Shown here: piece by piece, positions 24,863-33,785 of the stretch
Layout: every line of letters begins with the position of its first letter
Position numbering within the stretch: the stretch's first letter is position 1
Assembly (NCBI RefSeq): GCF_003710905.1
Contig: NZ_RHHV01000010.1
Location: forward strand, 310,001 to 374,000
DNA length: 64,000 nucleotides
Source of the DNA: Brevibacillus parabrevis
Lineage (GTDB): Bacteria > Bacillota > Bacilli > Brevibacillales > Brevibacillaceae
Reading direction: 5' to 3'
Program-made: the position numbers and the translations under genes
Notes under the pieces: generated by a model
What the model saw: the letters and a program-made list of their open reading frames with translations, nothing else
Database searches by the model: none
Told to the model about the DNA's origin: nothing

Positions 24863-24892
24863 AAAAAGAGGCGAAAAGCTTCGCCTCTTTCT
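24863..24892 (-). terminator. Terminator of the minus-strand MFS gene
   Basis: AAAGAGGCGAA and TTCGCCTCTTT hairpin followed on the minus strand by TTTTTGTC. Confidence 0.75.
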
Positions 24893-24918
24893 GCGGGAAT
24901 TGTCCAACGCTGCCTGCC

Positions 24919-26253
24919 TTACCCCAGCGGTGCGTTTTCAGAATGCGTTGCCGCTTGCTTCTTTTTCGACCAGATCAAAACAGGGATCAGCAACAGGGAA
25001 AGGAAGCCGCCAGCGAGCGACAGCGTGGCGTAGCTGGCACCGGAGACGACCATGCCGGACAAAGCTCCGCCAGATGCTCCGGCAAGGGCGATCAGGACGT
25101 CGACTGTTCCTTGGGTTTTCGCTCGTGTAGCGAGCGGAGTCGCGTCGACGATCAGGGCCGTACCGCTGATCAGGCCAAAATTCCAGCCGAGTCCGAGCAG
25201 AGCCAGAGCGAGGACGAGCAGCAGCATGGAATCAGCAGGGGCCAAAGCAGCGAGCACTCCTGCCGCGAGCAGCGTGATGCCAGCCGCAAGCGCCATGGCA
25301 GAGCGCCCGATTTTGTCCACAAGTATGCCAGTCATAAGCGAAGGCAAGTACATGGCGCCAATATGCACGCTGATGACGAGACCGACTTCGCTCAAGCCAT
25401 GGCCGTGATGTTTCATATGGATGGGAGTCATCGTCATGATCGCAACCATGACGATTTGGGTCAAAATCATGATCGTTGCACCGACGATGATGCCGCGGCT
25501 GTTGGCGACAGACTGGCTATCCGCCAGATGTTCGGGATGTTTCTCTTCGCGGGCCTGGGCATCGGCAATCGCTTGGGCAACCAGCAGCGGGTCTGGGCGA
25601 AGCAGGAACAAAAAGACCAGTCCGGCGCAAAGAAAAGCCGCAGCCCCTAAAATAAAGGGACCAGCCAGCGGCGGCACGCCGATGGAAGTGGCAAAACGGC
25701 CCATCGTTTCCACCAGATTCGGGCCAGCCACTGCGCCAAAGGTGGTAGAAACGAGTGCGGTACTGACAGCGGTCGCGCGCTGCTGCGGCTGGGCCAGATC
25801 GGTTCCGGCATAGCGGGCTTGCAGGTTGGTGGCTGTCCCGGCGCCGTAAACGAGCAGCGAGGCAAACAGCAGGACGATATTTTGCGTCGTGGCAGCGAGG
25901 ATCACCCCGATGGCGCCGATTCCGCCCGCGAGGAAGCCGGCTGCCAGACCGAAGCGGCGACCATGGCGTTGCGAAATTTTGCCGACCAACAGAGCGGCCA
26001 GCGCGGAGCCAAGCGTAAGCAAGGCAGCGGGAATGCCAGCGAGACTTTCGGTTCCCAGCATGTCTTGGGCGAGCAGAGCACCGACCGTGACGCCAGCGGC
26101 GAGTCCGGCGCCGCCAAAAATTTGCGAGATGACGACGATCAAGAGTGTCCGCTTGTAAAGCCGTTGTCGCTCATGGGATGAATCGATAAAACATCGAAAA
26201 TGGGCCTGTTGATTTTGCAAAGGCTGCAAATTATGATTAGAATGACGCACCAT
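24919..26253 (-). CDS. MFS transporter
   Basis: A 444-aa major-facilitator protein. ATG 26253 is chosen from AGAAGGAGAG; the frame is open further upstream without a site. About 12-14 hydrophobic segments can be traced; the loop 2-3 motif A appears as GKISQRHGRRFGLAAG, and a central cytosolic loop (about 215-240, AQAREEKHPEHL) divides the halves. The relative GILVDKIGRSAMALAAG motif repeats A in the second half. The substrate cannot be told; drug/metabolite export is usual for this group. A single gene with its own terminator. Confidence 0.88.
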   Translation of the reverse strand: MVRHSNHNLQPLQNQQAHFRCFIDSSHERQRLYKRTLLIVVISQIFGGAGLAAGVTVGALLAQDMLGTESLAGIPAALLTLGSALAALLVGKISQRHGRRFGLAAGFLAGGIGAIGVILAATTQNIVLLFASLLVYGAGTATNLQARYAGTDLAQPQQRATAVSTALVSTTFGAVAGPNLVETMGRFATSIGVPPLAGPFILGAAAFLCAGLVFLFLLRPDPLLVAQAIADAQAREEKHPEHLADSQSVANSRGIIVGATIMILTQIVMVAIMTMTPIHMKHHGHGLSEVGLVISVHIGAMYLPSLMTGILVDKIGRSAMALAAGITLLAAGVLAALAPADSMLLLVLALALLGLGWNFGLISGTALIVDATPLATRAKTQGTVDVLIALAGASGGALSGMVVSGASYATLSLAGGFLSLLLIPVLIWSKKKQAATHSENAPLG

Positions 26254-26383
26254 GGCTTTCTCTCCTTCTATTGTAGCTGTTTGTATGTAGCAAAATGGTT
26301 TCATGGGAAACGGAACTGGATGAATCTTATCTCCAATTTCTAGAAAAGTCAAACCAGTTTGACAAACAGAAGGGAGTATCTCT

Positions 26384-26890
26384 ATGTCCGATTGGTGGGG
26401 ACGCCCAAAAATCGAAATCGCCAAGTCGAAAAGCGAATGGATATGGGACATTCTGGGGGCCTTCTTTTATATCGGTGGAATCGTCTTTTTGCTGTTCGTT
26501 TGGGGGGAACTGCCGGACAAGGTTCCAGCCCATTTTGACGCGGTGGGAGAAGTGGATCGCTGGGGGTCCAAGTGGGAGCTGCTCATCTTGCCCGGGATCG
26601 GGGCATTCATCTTTGGCTTGATGCAGCTTTTGGAAAAGCATCCGGAAGTGTACAACTACCCGAAGCGATTCAATGAGTCCAACGCGGAGCAATTTTATTT
26701 GCAGAGTCGAAAAATAGTGAATCAGTTAAAAAATATGTGTCTGATCGTGTTTTCTGCGATTTTGCTGGAATCGGTTTCGATCGCCATGGGGTGGGGAGGC
26801 GGATTCGGCAAATGGTTTTTGCCTGTCGTGGCAGCCGGGATCGTCATTCAACTCGTTTACGGCTTCAGCAACTTGAACAAAATTCGCTGA
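26384..26890 (+). CDS. DUF1648 domain membrane protein
   Basis: A 168-aa protein. After a charged N-terminus there is a membrane helix (about 20-40) followed by LPDKVPAHFDAVGEVDRWGSK, the hallmark of DUF1648 (also in SdpI-type immunity proteins). Further helices lie at about 62-78, 114-130 and 140-160. DUF1648 proteins are often envelope-stress or toxin-immunity-like membrane proteins. No toxin gene lies beside it. The ribosome site before ATG 26384 is weak. Confidence 0.8.
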   Translation: MSDWWGRPKIEIAKSKSEWIWDILGAFFYIGGIVFLLFVWGELPDKVPAHFDAVGEVDRWGSKWELLILPGIGAFIFGLMQLLEKHPEVYNYPKRFNESNAEQFYLQSRKIVNQLKNMCLIVFSAILLESVSIAMGWGGGFGKWFLPVVAAGIVIQLVYGFSNLNKIR

Positions 26891-26894
26891 GATC

Positions 26895-26957
26895 GCAAAA
26901 AAGCCCAAAGCATCCACTCCTCTGAGCAAAAGGAGCGCGCTTCGGGCTTTTTTTTGT
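26895..26957. terminator. Bidirectional terminator
   Basis: AAAAAAGCCC...GGGCTTTTTTT long stem-loop between the DUF1648 gene and the convergent bcrC-like gene. Confidence 0.75.
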
Positions 26958-26963
26958 GCTGCT

Positions 26964-27563
26964 CTACAATCCTTTGGAGCGTGGCTTGACGGGCAAAATA
27001 GCGCTTTCCATTTTTTCATAGAAGGAAAGCAAGCTATGTACAAAAGCGAAGCGCGGCAACAGCAGGAAGACGGTCAATGCCGAGCCGATGCTGATCAAAG
27101 CGCCTACGAGGACGTCGGCCGGATAGTGTACGCCTACCCAAATGCGGGACAGACCTACGCACACAGCGAGCAGCATCCAGAGAATGCCCGTTTTTCTTTG
27201 GAACAGCCAAAAGCTGACACAGAAGGAGAAAAACAAAATCGTATGGTCGCTCGGAAACGAATTGTCTACGGCTTTTTGCACCAGCTGATTCACATTGGCA
27301 AGCTCGGCGAATGGCTGGTTGTTAGTATGCAGAGTCCCAGCCAGTTTTCCGAGCACCTCCGCCATGACAAACGTGGCTGTCGCACAGATTACCATCATGC
27401 GATTTTGCGAGTCTCGCGTGAACCAGTAGAGCAGGGCGCACAGAGCCAGCGCGTAGACCGTATATTCCGCGATGGCGTAAAACGCCGGATTCAGTTCTGG
27501 ATACTGCTTTCCCAGGTCGTTGATCGCCCGGAAGCACTGCACATTGAGTTCCATCAAATTCAA
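26964..27563 (-). CDS. bcrC: Undecaprenyl-diphosphatase, BcrC type (PAP2 family)
   Basis: A 199-aa membrane protein of the PAP2 superfamily that dephosphorylates undecaprenyl pyrophosphate, recycling the peptidoglycan lipid carrier; it gives bacitracin resistance. The three motifs are present: GKLAGTLHTNNQPFAEL (BcrC version of C1), NSFPSDHTILFF (C2, H as acid/base) and LSRIWVGVHYPADVL (C3). The motif 1 text is very close to that of Bacillus BcrC. Start TTG 27563 follows AAAGGGG; the ATG at 27554 is an alternative. The BcrAB-type pump in this window lies 19 kb away, so they are not an operon. Confidence 0.9.
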   Translation of the reverse strand: MNLMELNVQCFRAINDLGKQYPELNPAFYAIAEYTVYALALCALLYWFTRDSQNRMMVICATATFVMAEVLGKLAGTLHTNNQPFAELANVNQLVQKAVDNSFPSDHTILFFSFCVSFWLFQRKTGILWMLLAVCVGLSRIWVGVHYPADVLVGALISIGSALTVFLLLPRFAFVHSLLSFYEKMESAILPVKPRSKGL

Positions 27564-27958
27564 AAATAGCCAGCCCCTTTCTTTGACAATAGGAAAATAC
27601 TAACCAACGGGCAGCAGAGAAGAAATCGATTTAGATTACATAAAATTACAATGGTGTAAGGTTGGCTCTCGACACGGAACGAGGAAAGCGAACAGCGGGT
27701 GTCGAAAAAGAAATTTTGAAATTTTATTTTATGATTAAGAAGATATCTTGATATTTTGTTTCGAGAGTCTATAATACAGGTATGTAACAAATTGCCAGTA
27801 AATTCTCGCAATAGAGGCGCTGCAAGCAGAAGGCGAAGGGGGAGTTTTTGGTTGACGCTCATTAGCCACGGTACAGCGGGACGAATCGAACGTCTGGCAA
27901 AGCAATCATTTTTCTTTTGCTAGAGAGAAGGACATTTTTTGAAAAGGGGAGGCTTTCC
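27564..27958. other. Divergent intergenic region (bcrC / sugar ABC operon)
   Basis: About 395 bp. It holds the sigma-A promoter at 27748-27775 for the operon to the right. The minus-strand promoter of bcrC was not recognised; an ECF-type one is possible (CAACCTT near 27660) but not supported enough. Confidence 0.4.
27748..27775 (+). promoter_or_regulatory. Sigma-A promoter of the sugar-import/NagZ/MurQ operon
   Basis: TTGATA (27748-27753) and TATAAT (27770-27775) with 16 bp between. The leader to the first gene is about 175 nt, long enough to hold a control element, though none is recognised. Confidence 0.65.
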
Positions 27959-29287
27959 ATGAAAAAAAGCAAGTTTTTATCCGTAGTAGGGATCGCCAGT
28001 CTGGCAGCGGCATTGCTCGTGGGAGGATGTAGCCAATCGTCGACGCAGCAGGGAGACAAGGTGGAGCTGTACATGGGGTATACTTCTGACCCGCCGACGA
28101 AGAAAAAGATGGAAGAAATTATTGCAAAATTCGAACAGTCTCACCCGCATATCAAAATCAAGACAGTGACAGCGCCCTACGAAGACTTTTACCAGAAGCT
28201 GACGACGCAAATCGCCGCAGGAAATGCGCCTGACATCTGGCAAAGCGACGGGACGAAAGTATTCGGCTTTGCCCAGCGCGGAGCGATTCGCGATATTACC
28301 GATTACGTCACGAAGGAAGTCAACAAAGACGAAGTGCTTGGCGTGGAGTTCAACAAAGACGCTTCCGGCAAATATTGGGGCGTGCCGCAGGGCATCCAGG
28401 TCGGGGCGCTTTTCTACAACAAAGATTTGTTCGACAAGGCTGGAGTCGCTTATCCGACGGCTGACTGGACCTGGGATGATTTGAAGGCGGCTGCCGCCAA
28501 GCTGACGCTTGATGCGAGCGGGAAAAATGCGGACGACCCTGCTTTTGACAAAAACGCGGTGAAGCAGTACGGATTTACGTTCTTCGGAAGCTCGCGCGGT
28601 GCGTTCAACATTATGAAAGCGTACGGCGGCGGCGTTCTCGATCCGACGATGACGCAATCGATCATCGACTCGCCGGAAAACAAAAAAGCGGTGGAGTGGA
28701 TGGCGGACGGCATGAAGCGCAAGCTGTTCCCCAACCCGGCAGAGCTGAAAGCGTTCCAAAGCAATTTCAAGGTGTTTTTGAGCGGGGCCACGGCGATGCA
28801 GATCGACATTTACGCGGCGACGACCTCGATGAACGGAGCAGGCTTGAACTACGATGTCGCGCCGATGCCTAAAGGCCCGGACGGCAAACGTTTTGCGCCT
28901 GTCATCGCCAACTCGTGGGTCATCAACAAAAAAGCCGAGGAGCAAAAAGTCAAAGCAGCCCAGGAATGGATCACGTATTGGACGACATCGGACGAGGCGC
29001 AAAAAGAATGGGCAGAGGTGGGCGAAGCGATCCCGGTGAAAAAATCGGTCGCCAACTCCGAGATGTTCCTGAATCCGAGCATCAAGCCCGACAACAAAAA
29101 AGTGTTCCTGGATAGCCTGGACTTCGCCGGAACGATCGATACGAATGCCGTCTTTGCCGAATGGCTGAAAGTCGTCACAGACAATTTGGCCGAGCTGTTC
29201 ATGGACAAGATGAGTGTGGACGATTACATCTCGAAAACCGATCAAGGGGTACAAAAAGTTTTGGATGACTTCTTCAAGAAGCAATAG
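27959..29287 (+). CDS. Sugar ABC transporter substrate-binding lipoprotein (family 1)
   Basis: A 442-aa lipoprotein. ATG 27959 with GGGGAGG upstream; the signal has a lipobox LLVGGC (Cys about 21). The mature protein begins with the family-1 solute-binder pattern (ELYMGYTSDPPTKKKMEEII; QAGNAPDIWQ-like region AAGNAPDIWQSDGTKV) and ends with IGTNAVFAEWL-like helices. Located before two MalF/MalG-type permeases and the wall-sugar enzymes NagZ and MurQ, it probably binds a peptidoglycan-derived sugar, such as GlcNAc-MurNAc or MurNAc. That substrate is inferred from neighbours. Confidence 0.9.
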   Translation: MKKSKFLSVVGIASLAAALLVGGCSQSSTQQGDKVELYMGYTSDPPTKKKMEEIIAKFEQSHPHIKIKTVTAPYEDFYQKLTTQIAAGNAPDIWQSDGTKVFGFAQRGAIRDITDYVTKEVNKDEVLGVEFNKDASGKYWGVPQGIQVGALFYNKDLFDKAGVAYPTADWTWDDLKAAAAKLTLDASGKNADDPAFDKNAVKQYGFTFFGSSRGAFNIMKAYGGGVLDPTMTQSIIDSPENKKAVEWMADGMKRKLFPNPAELKAFQSNFKVFLSGATAMQIDIYAATTSMNGAGLNYDVAPMPKGPDGKRFAPVIANSWVINKKAEEQKVKAAQEWITYWTTSDEAQKEWAEVGEAIPVKKSVANSEMFLNPSIKPDNKKVFLDSLDFAGTIDTNAVFAEWLKVVTDNLAELFMDKMSVDDYISKTDQGVQKVLDDFFKKQ

Positions 29288-29318
29288 CAAACCATCAGGG
29301 GAGGAAGTGTAGCGAGCG

Positions 29319-30269
29319 ATGCTGGAGATACCGAACAAGCTACAGGCACAGCCTGATGTGAAAAAGAAGCGGAAATGGCTGGACAGCGAGGGGAGATGGG
29401 GATTGCTTCTCGTCTCCCCCTACCTGATCCATTTTCTCGTGTTTGTCGTAGGAACTTCCCTTGCTTCCCTGTATTTCAGCTTTTCCGACTACGATATTTT
29501 GAATCCGCCCAAGTGGACTGGCCTGGACAACTATGAAAAGCTGTTCGCGGACCCGCTGTTTTACCAGGCGCTGTGGAACACGGTCTACTTCACGCTTTTG
29601 TACGTTCCGGCCAAGACGTTTTTGGCCCTTTTGCTGGCAGTCGCGCTGAACCAAAAGCTGAAAGGGCTAAAGCTGTTCCGCATGGCGCACTTTTTGCCAG
29701 TGATCTCTTCCTGGACGGTAATTGCCTATGTGGCGGATGCGGTGTTCAACCAGCGGATCGGTTTTGCCAATGCCATTCTCGCCCACTTCGGGATTGCGCC
29801 GCAAAGCTGGCTGATCGACGAAGTGTGGGTCATTCCGGTGCTCGTGCTCATCGCGATCTGGAAGTCGGTCGGCTACATGATGATTATTTTTTTGGCGGGA
29901 CTTCAAGGGATTTCCAACGACATGTACGAGGCGGCTTCGATTGATGGCGCCAACGCCTGGCAAAAGTTTTGGAGGGTGACTGTGCCGATGATTTCCGGTA
30001 CGACGTTTCTCGTCATTATTTTGAACACGATCTACTCTTTTCAAAATTTCGAGCAAATCTTTGTCATGACGGGCGGGTCAACCGAAGCAGGATCGACGGG
30101 CGGCGCCAACAATGCGAGCCTCGTCCTGATGCTGCTCATGTTCAGACAAGGCTTCAGCTTTTACAAGATGGGCTACGCCTCCGCGATTGCCTGGGTGTTG
30201 TTCCTCATCCTGCTGGCGATTACTTTGGTGCAATTCAAATTGCAAAAGAAATGGGTTCACTATGACTAA
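29319..30269 (+). CDS. Sugar ABC transporter permease (MalF/UgpA type)
   Basis: A 316-aa protein with six membrane helices and the conserved EAA loop (DMYEAASIDGANAWQKFWRVTVP, about 205-227) that docks the ATPase. Starts at ATG 29319, 31 bp after the binding-protein gene, with GGGGAGG. Pairs with the next permease. No ATPase is encoded in the operon, so a shared MsmK/MsmX-like ATPase must serve it. Confidence 0.92.
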   Translation: MLEIPNKLQAQPDVKKKRKWLDSEGRWGLLLVSPYLIHFLVFVVGTSLASLYFSFSDYDILNPPKWTGLDNYEKLFADPLFYQALWNTVYFTLLYVPAKTFLALLLAVALNQKLKGLKLFRMAHFLPVISSWTVIAYVADAVFNQRIGFANAILAHFGIAPQSWLIDEVWVIPVLVLIAIWKSVGYMMIIFLAGLQGISNDMYEAASIDGANAWQKFWRVTVPMISGTTFLVIILNTIYSFQNFEQIFVMTGGSTEAGSTGGANNASLVLMLLMFRQGFSFYKMGYASAIAWVLFLILLAITLVQFKLQKKWVHYD

Positions 30270-30304
30270 ACTTGACTGGATGTGCAGAGGAAAAGGGGGT
30301 AGCC

Positions 30305-31132
30305 ATGCAAAAGCGTTTTCCGCTCAATAAACTATTCGGATACCTGTTTGTTCTCGCCAGCACTTTGATCATGGTTGTGCCGTTTTTGACGACTGTCTTC
30401 AACTCGTTGAAAACGTACAAGCAATACATGCAATTTCCGCCGGAGTGGCTGCCTGACCCTGTGAAGTGGAGCAACTACTCGCAGGTGTGGGAACAGGCGA
30501 ATTTCAGCAGCTATACGGTGAACAGTGTGATTGTCGCCGTTCTTTCCGTAGTCGGTACGCTGTTGTCCAGCTCGATGATCGCGTTTGCTTTCGCTCGCTT
30601 GAAGTTTCCGTTTCGCGACACGCTGTTCATGATCGTGCTCGGAACGATGATGATTCCGGGGATTGTGACGATCATCCCGCAGTTCATCATCTTCAAAAAT
30701 TTGGGCATGCTCGACTCGCTCACGCCGCTGTGGATTTTGGAGTGGTTGGGACAGCCGTTCGCGATTTTTCTGATGAGGCAAGCATTTTTGAGCATTCCAA
30801 AAGACTACGAGGAAGCGGCCAAGCTGGATGGCTGCAATCCGTTCCAGATTTACTGGCGGGTATTTTTGCCGATGTGCAAGCCGGCGCTGGCGACACTGGC
30901 CGTATTTACGTTCATGGGCAAATGGAACGAGATTCTCGCGCCTGTGATTTATTTGCTATCCGAAGAGCATTTTACGCTGCCGATCGGAATTTTGTCGCTG
31001 CGCGGACAGTACAAGACCGATGACCAACTGCTGGTTGCCGGGGCGTTGATCAGTTTGATTCCGATTTTGATCGTCTTTTTGTTTGCGGAAAAATATTTTG
31101 TGGAAGGTTCCAAAACTTCCGGGCTAAAGTAG
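30305..31132 (+). CDS. Sugar ABC transporter permease (MalG/UgpE type)
   Basis: A 275-aa protein, six helices, EAA loop DYEEAAKLDGCNPFQIYWRVFLP near 170-190. ATG 30305 is chosen because AAAAGGGGG lies 5-9 bp upstream; an in-frame TTG at 30272 lacks a site. Second half of the transmembrane channel. Confidence 0.92.
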   Translation: MQKRFPLNKLFGYLFVLASTLIMVVPFLTTVFNSLKTYKQYMQFPPEWLPDPVKWSNYSQVWEQANFSSYTVNSVIVAVLSVVGTLLSSSMIAFAFARLKFPFRDTLFMIVLGTMMIPGIVTIIPQFIIFKNLGMLDSLTPLWILEWLGQPFAIFLMRQAFLSIPKDYEEAAKLDGCNPFQIYWRVFLPMCKPALATLAVFTFMGKWNEILAPVIYLLSEEHFTLPIGILSLRGQYKTDDQLLVAGALISLIPILIVFLFAEKYFVEGSKTSGLK

Positions 31133-31151
31133 GCGAGGCAATAGGAGGCGG

Positions 31152-32123
31152 ATGAAACGCATGTTTTATGTACCATTAGACGAGCTGTATCTGGATGCTT
31201 TGTGCGAGCTGTGGAACCAGGAGCTTGGCGAGCGCTTCCCGATGCGGCCCGAGCTTTTTCAGCAAAACAGCTTCGCAGACAAAAACGTGCTGCAAGCCGG
31301 CTCCTGGATTGCCATCGATTCTGCCACGCGCCGTCCGGCAGGGTTCGCTGTGGCGAAATGCTGGCAGGAAAAACTCGATGTCCAGCTGGGAAAAGGTGTC
31401 GGCTGGATTCAAGTGTTGCTGGTGGATCACGAGTTTCGCGGGCAAGGAATCGGCGGGGAGCTGCTGACGCGGGCGGAGCGGGCTTTGCAGCAGCGAGGGG
31501 TGCAAAAAATTTGGCTGGGGCGCGATCCGTATCATTACTTTCCTGGCATCCCTGATGAATCGACAGCGGTCAAAGACTGGTTTGCCGCGCGAGGATACAG
31601 TCTGCTGGAGCCGCTGGAAAACGATCTGCTCTGCCGCTATGCCGCAGAGGAGGAAGCATCGCCGCTGCCGCAAGTTTCCGACGGTTGTTTCCGGTTGTTG
31701 ACGCAAGCAGACAAGGAAGCTTTTCTGGCCTTTTTGCACCGCTGCTTTCCGGGGCGCTGGGAGTACGAGGCGATCCACTATTTTCAGCGCGGGGGAACCG
31801 GGCGCGAGTTCGTTGTTTTGGAGCGGCAAAAAGAAATCGTCGGCTTTTGCCGGATTAACGATGCCAACTCGCCGTTCATTGCCCAAAACGTGTACTGGTC
31901 GCCGCTGTTTGAGCAGGAATTGGGCGGGATCGGGCCGCTTGGCATCGACCCGGCGCATCGGGGAAGCGGTTTGGGACTGGCGATTGTCCAGGCAGGGATT
32001 GCCATGCTGCGCAAGCGCGGCCTGCGGCAAATTGTCATCGACTGGACTGCGCTCATGAACTTTTACGCCAAGCTCGGCTATTCAAGCTGGAAGCAGTACG
32101 CCAAATACAGCAAGGAGCTGTGA
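31152..32123 (+). CDS. Tandem GNAT acetyltransferase
   Basis: A 323-aa protein with two GNAT domains. The first (about 1-155) has VLLVDHEFRGQGIGGELL, the acetyl-CoA-binding motif A (RGQGIG). The second (about 175-323) has LGIDPAHRGSGLGLAIVQ. Both motifs look intact. It sits between the sugar permeases and NagZ with 19- and 14-bp gaps, so it is part of the same mRNA. A role in re-acetylating or modifying amino sugars taken up by the importer is plausible but only inferred. Confidence 0.85.
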   Translation: MKRMFYVPLDELYLDALCELWNQELGERFPMRPELFQQNSFADKNVLQAGSWIAIDSATRRPAGFAVAKCWQEKLDVQLGKGVGWIQVLLVDHEFRGQGIGGELLTRAERALQQRGVQKIWLGRDPYHYFPGIPDESTAVKDWFAARGYSLLEPLENDLLCRYAAEEEASPLPQVSDGCFRLLTQADKEAFLAFLHRCFPGRWEYEAIHYFQRGGTGREFVVLERQKEIVGFCRINDANSPFIAQNVYWSPLFEQELGGIGPLGIDPAHRGSGLGLAIVQAGIAMLRKRGLRQIVIDWTALMNFYAKLGYSSWKQYAKYSKEL

Positions 32124-32137
32124 GAAGGGGGATCTCC

Positions 32138-33721
32138 ATGCGCGCAGAGCAGATGAGTGTGGAGCAAAAAGTTGGGCAGTTGCTGATGATCGGGTACCAG
32201 ACGCTCGATCTGCCACAAGAGATGGAAAAATGGATCAAGGAGCGACAGATTGGCAACGTCATTTTGTTCAGCCGCAACATCGGTGCGCACGCGGAAACAT
32301 TTGAGCGCGTGCGCACGATGCAAGGCTGGGCAAAGGAGGCCGGGCACTGCTGCCCGCTATTGATCGGGACGGATCAGGAAAACGGGGTGGTGTCGAGACT
32401 GCACGAAGCGACAGCATTCCCCGGGGCGATGGCGCTCGGAGCGACGGGAAATCCAGACTTGGCGCGGCAAATATACGCAGCGACAGGCGCGGAGCTGCGA
32501 GCGGCGGGAATTGGCGTCAATTTTGCTCCTGTCATCGACGTGAACAACAACCCGCAAAATCCGGTGATCGGCGTTCGTTCATTTGGGGCCGACCCAGCGG
32601 CAGTCGGGCAATTTGGCGAAGCAGCCATGCACGGTTTGCTGGCGAGCGGCGTCATTCCGGCAGTAAAACATTTTCCCGGACATGGAGACACGCATACAGA
32701 CTCGCATGAAGCGATTCCGGTTTTGCCGCACGATTGGCAAAGGCTCACACAGGTCGAGCTGGCTCCGTTTCGGCACTGCATCGAGGCAGGCACTCCGGTG
32801 GTCATGATTGGTCATGTCAGCTTGCCGACCATCGACGCCAGCGGACTGCCTGCTTCGATCTCGCAGCAGCTCGTGACGGACATTTTGCGAAGGGAACTTG
32901 GGTTTTCCGGAGTCGCGATTACCGACTGCCTGGAAATGGCGGCGATTGCCAACTCCACTGGCGTGCCGGAAGCGGCGGTGCTCTCGCTCAACGCTGGCGT
33001 GGATATGGTGCTCGTCTCCCATACGCATGAGGTTCAGCAGCAGACGTATGACCGACTGGTCGAGGCGATTGAAAACGGCGAGATTTCCCCAGCCCGCGTA
33101 GACGAAGCAGTCAATCGGATTTTGGCTTTGAAGCGGCGTTTTCTTTCCTGGGAGACGTATGCTGCGACGACGCCTCCTGCTTTTGACCGGGCCGGGCACG
33201 AGCATTTGGCGAAGGAAGTGCTGGCGCAGGCTGTCACGGTGCTGAAAAATGAGCGCGGGATCGTCCCCATTCCGAAGCAGGCTGCGACGCTTGGCGTGAT
33301 CATGCCGCGAGTCGGGCGAGTGACGTTGGCCGAGGATGAGGATCAGCAGGCGGAAGCGGAACTTTTGGCAGCGTCTTTGCAAGCGTATAGCCCGGTACAA
33401 TGCCATTTTCTGCGTTCGCTGCAACCGACGCGGGAAGAAGCAGAGCAAGCTTTTGCCGCGATGGCGCCTTTTGAAACGGTTATTGTCTTTACGTACAACG
33501 CCCATCTTTACGAAGGGCAGGCGCAGTTGGTCAAGCAACTGTCCAGTCAAGGCAAAAAAGTGATCGCGGTAGCGCTGCGAAACCCGTACGACCTGGGCGC
33601 ATTTCCCGAAGTCGATGCTTGTCTCGCGGTGTACGATCATCGCAAGCTGGCGATCGAAGCCGTAGCGGATGTATTGTTTGGCAAGCAAAAACCAACTGGT
33701 CGATTACCTGTCAGGATGTAG
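32138..33721 (+). CDS. nagZ: Beta-N-acetylglucosaminidase (glycoside hydrolase family 3)
   Basis: A 527-aa enzyme that releases GlcNAc from muropeptides or GlcNAc-MurNAc. Family-3 core with the NagZ-specific motif VKHFPGHGDTHTDSH (about 176-190), which supplies the Asp-His general acid, and the nucleophile region GFSGVAITDCLEMAAI (Asp about 267). The C-terminal domain (about 370-527) is of the two-domain Bacillus type. There is no signal peptide, so unlike B. subtilis NagZ it acts in the cytosol after import, consistent with the ABC importer. ATG 32138 with GAAGGGGG. Confidence 0.9.
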   Translation: MRAEQMSVEQKVGQLLMIGYQTLDLPQEMEKWIKERQIGNVILFSRNIGAHAETFERVRTMQGWAKEAGHCCPLLIGTDQENGVVSRLHEATAFPGAMALGATGNPDLARQIYAATGAELRAAGIGVNFAPVIDVNNNPQNPVIGVRSFGADPAAVGQFGEAAMHGLLASGVIPAVKHFPGHGDTHTDSHEAIPVLPHDWQRLTQVELAPFRHCIEAGTPVVMIGHVSLPTIDASGLPASISQQLVTDILRRELGFSGVAITDCLEMAAIANSTGVPEAAVLSLNAGVDMVLVSHTHEVQQQTYDRLVEAIENGEISPARVDEAVNRILALKRRFLSWETYAATTPPAFDRAGHEHLAKEVLAQAVTVLKNERGIVPIPKQAATLGVIMPRVGRVTLAEDEDQQAEAELLAASLQAYSPVQCHFLRSLQPTREEAEQAFAAMAPFETVIVFTYNAHLYEGQAQLVKQLSSQGKKVIAVALRNPYDLGAFPEVDACLAVYDHRKLAIEAVADVLFGKQKPTGRLPVRM

Positions 33722-33785
33722 GAGCAGCATGGAAACTTTGGACGCAAAAACAAGTGACAAAACAAAACTGACGGGGAGGTAGCGC

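Noticed and set aside
27600..27700. Possible ECF sigma promoter for bcrC
   Set aside because: CAACCTT could be a -35 box but no matching CGTC/CGTA -10 at the right distance was found.
27977..29338. Long minus-strand open frame
   Set aside because: Antisense to the sugar-binding lipoprotein gene, no initiation signal.
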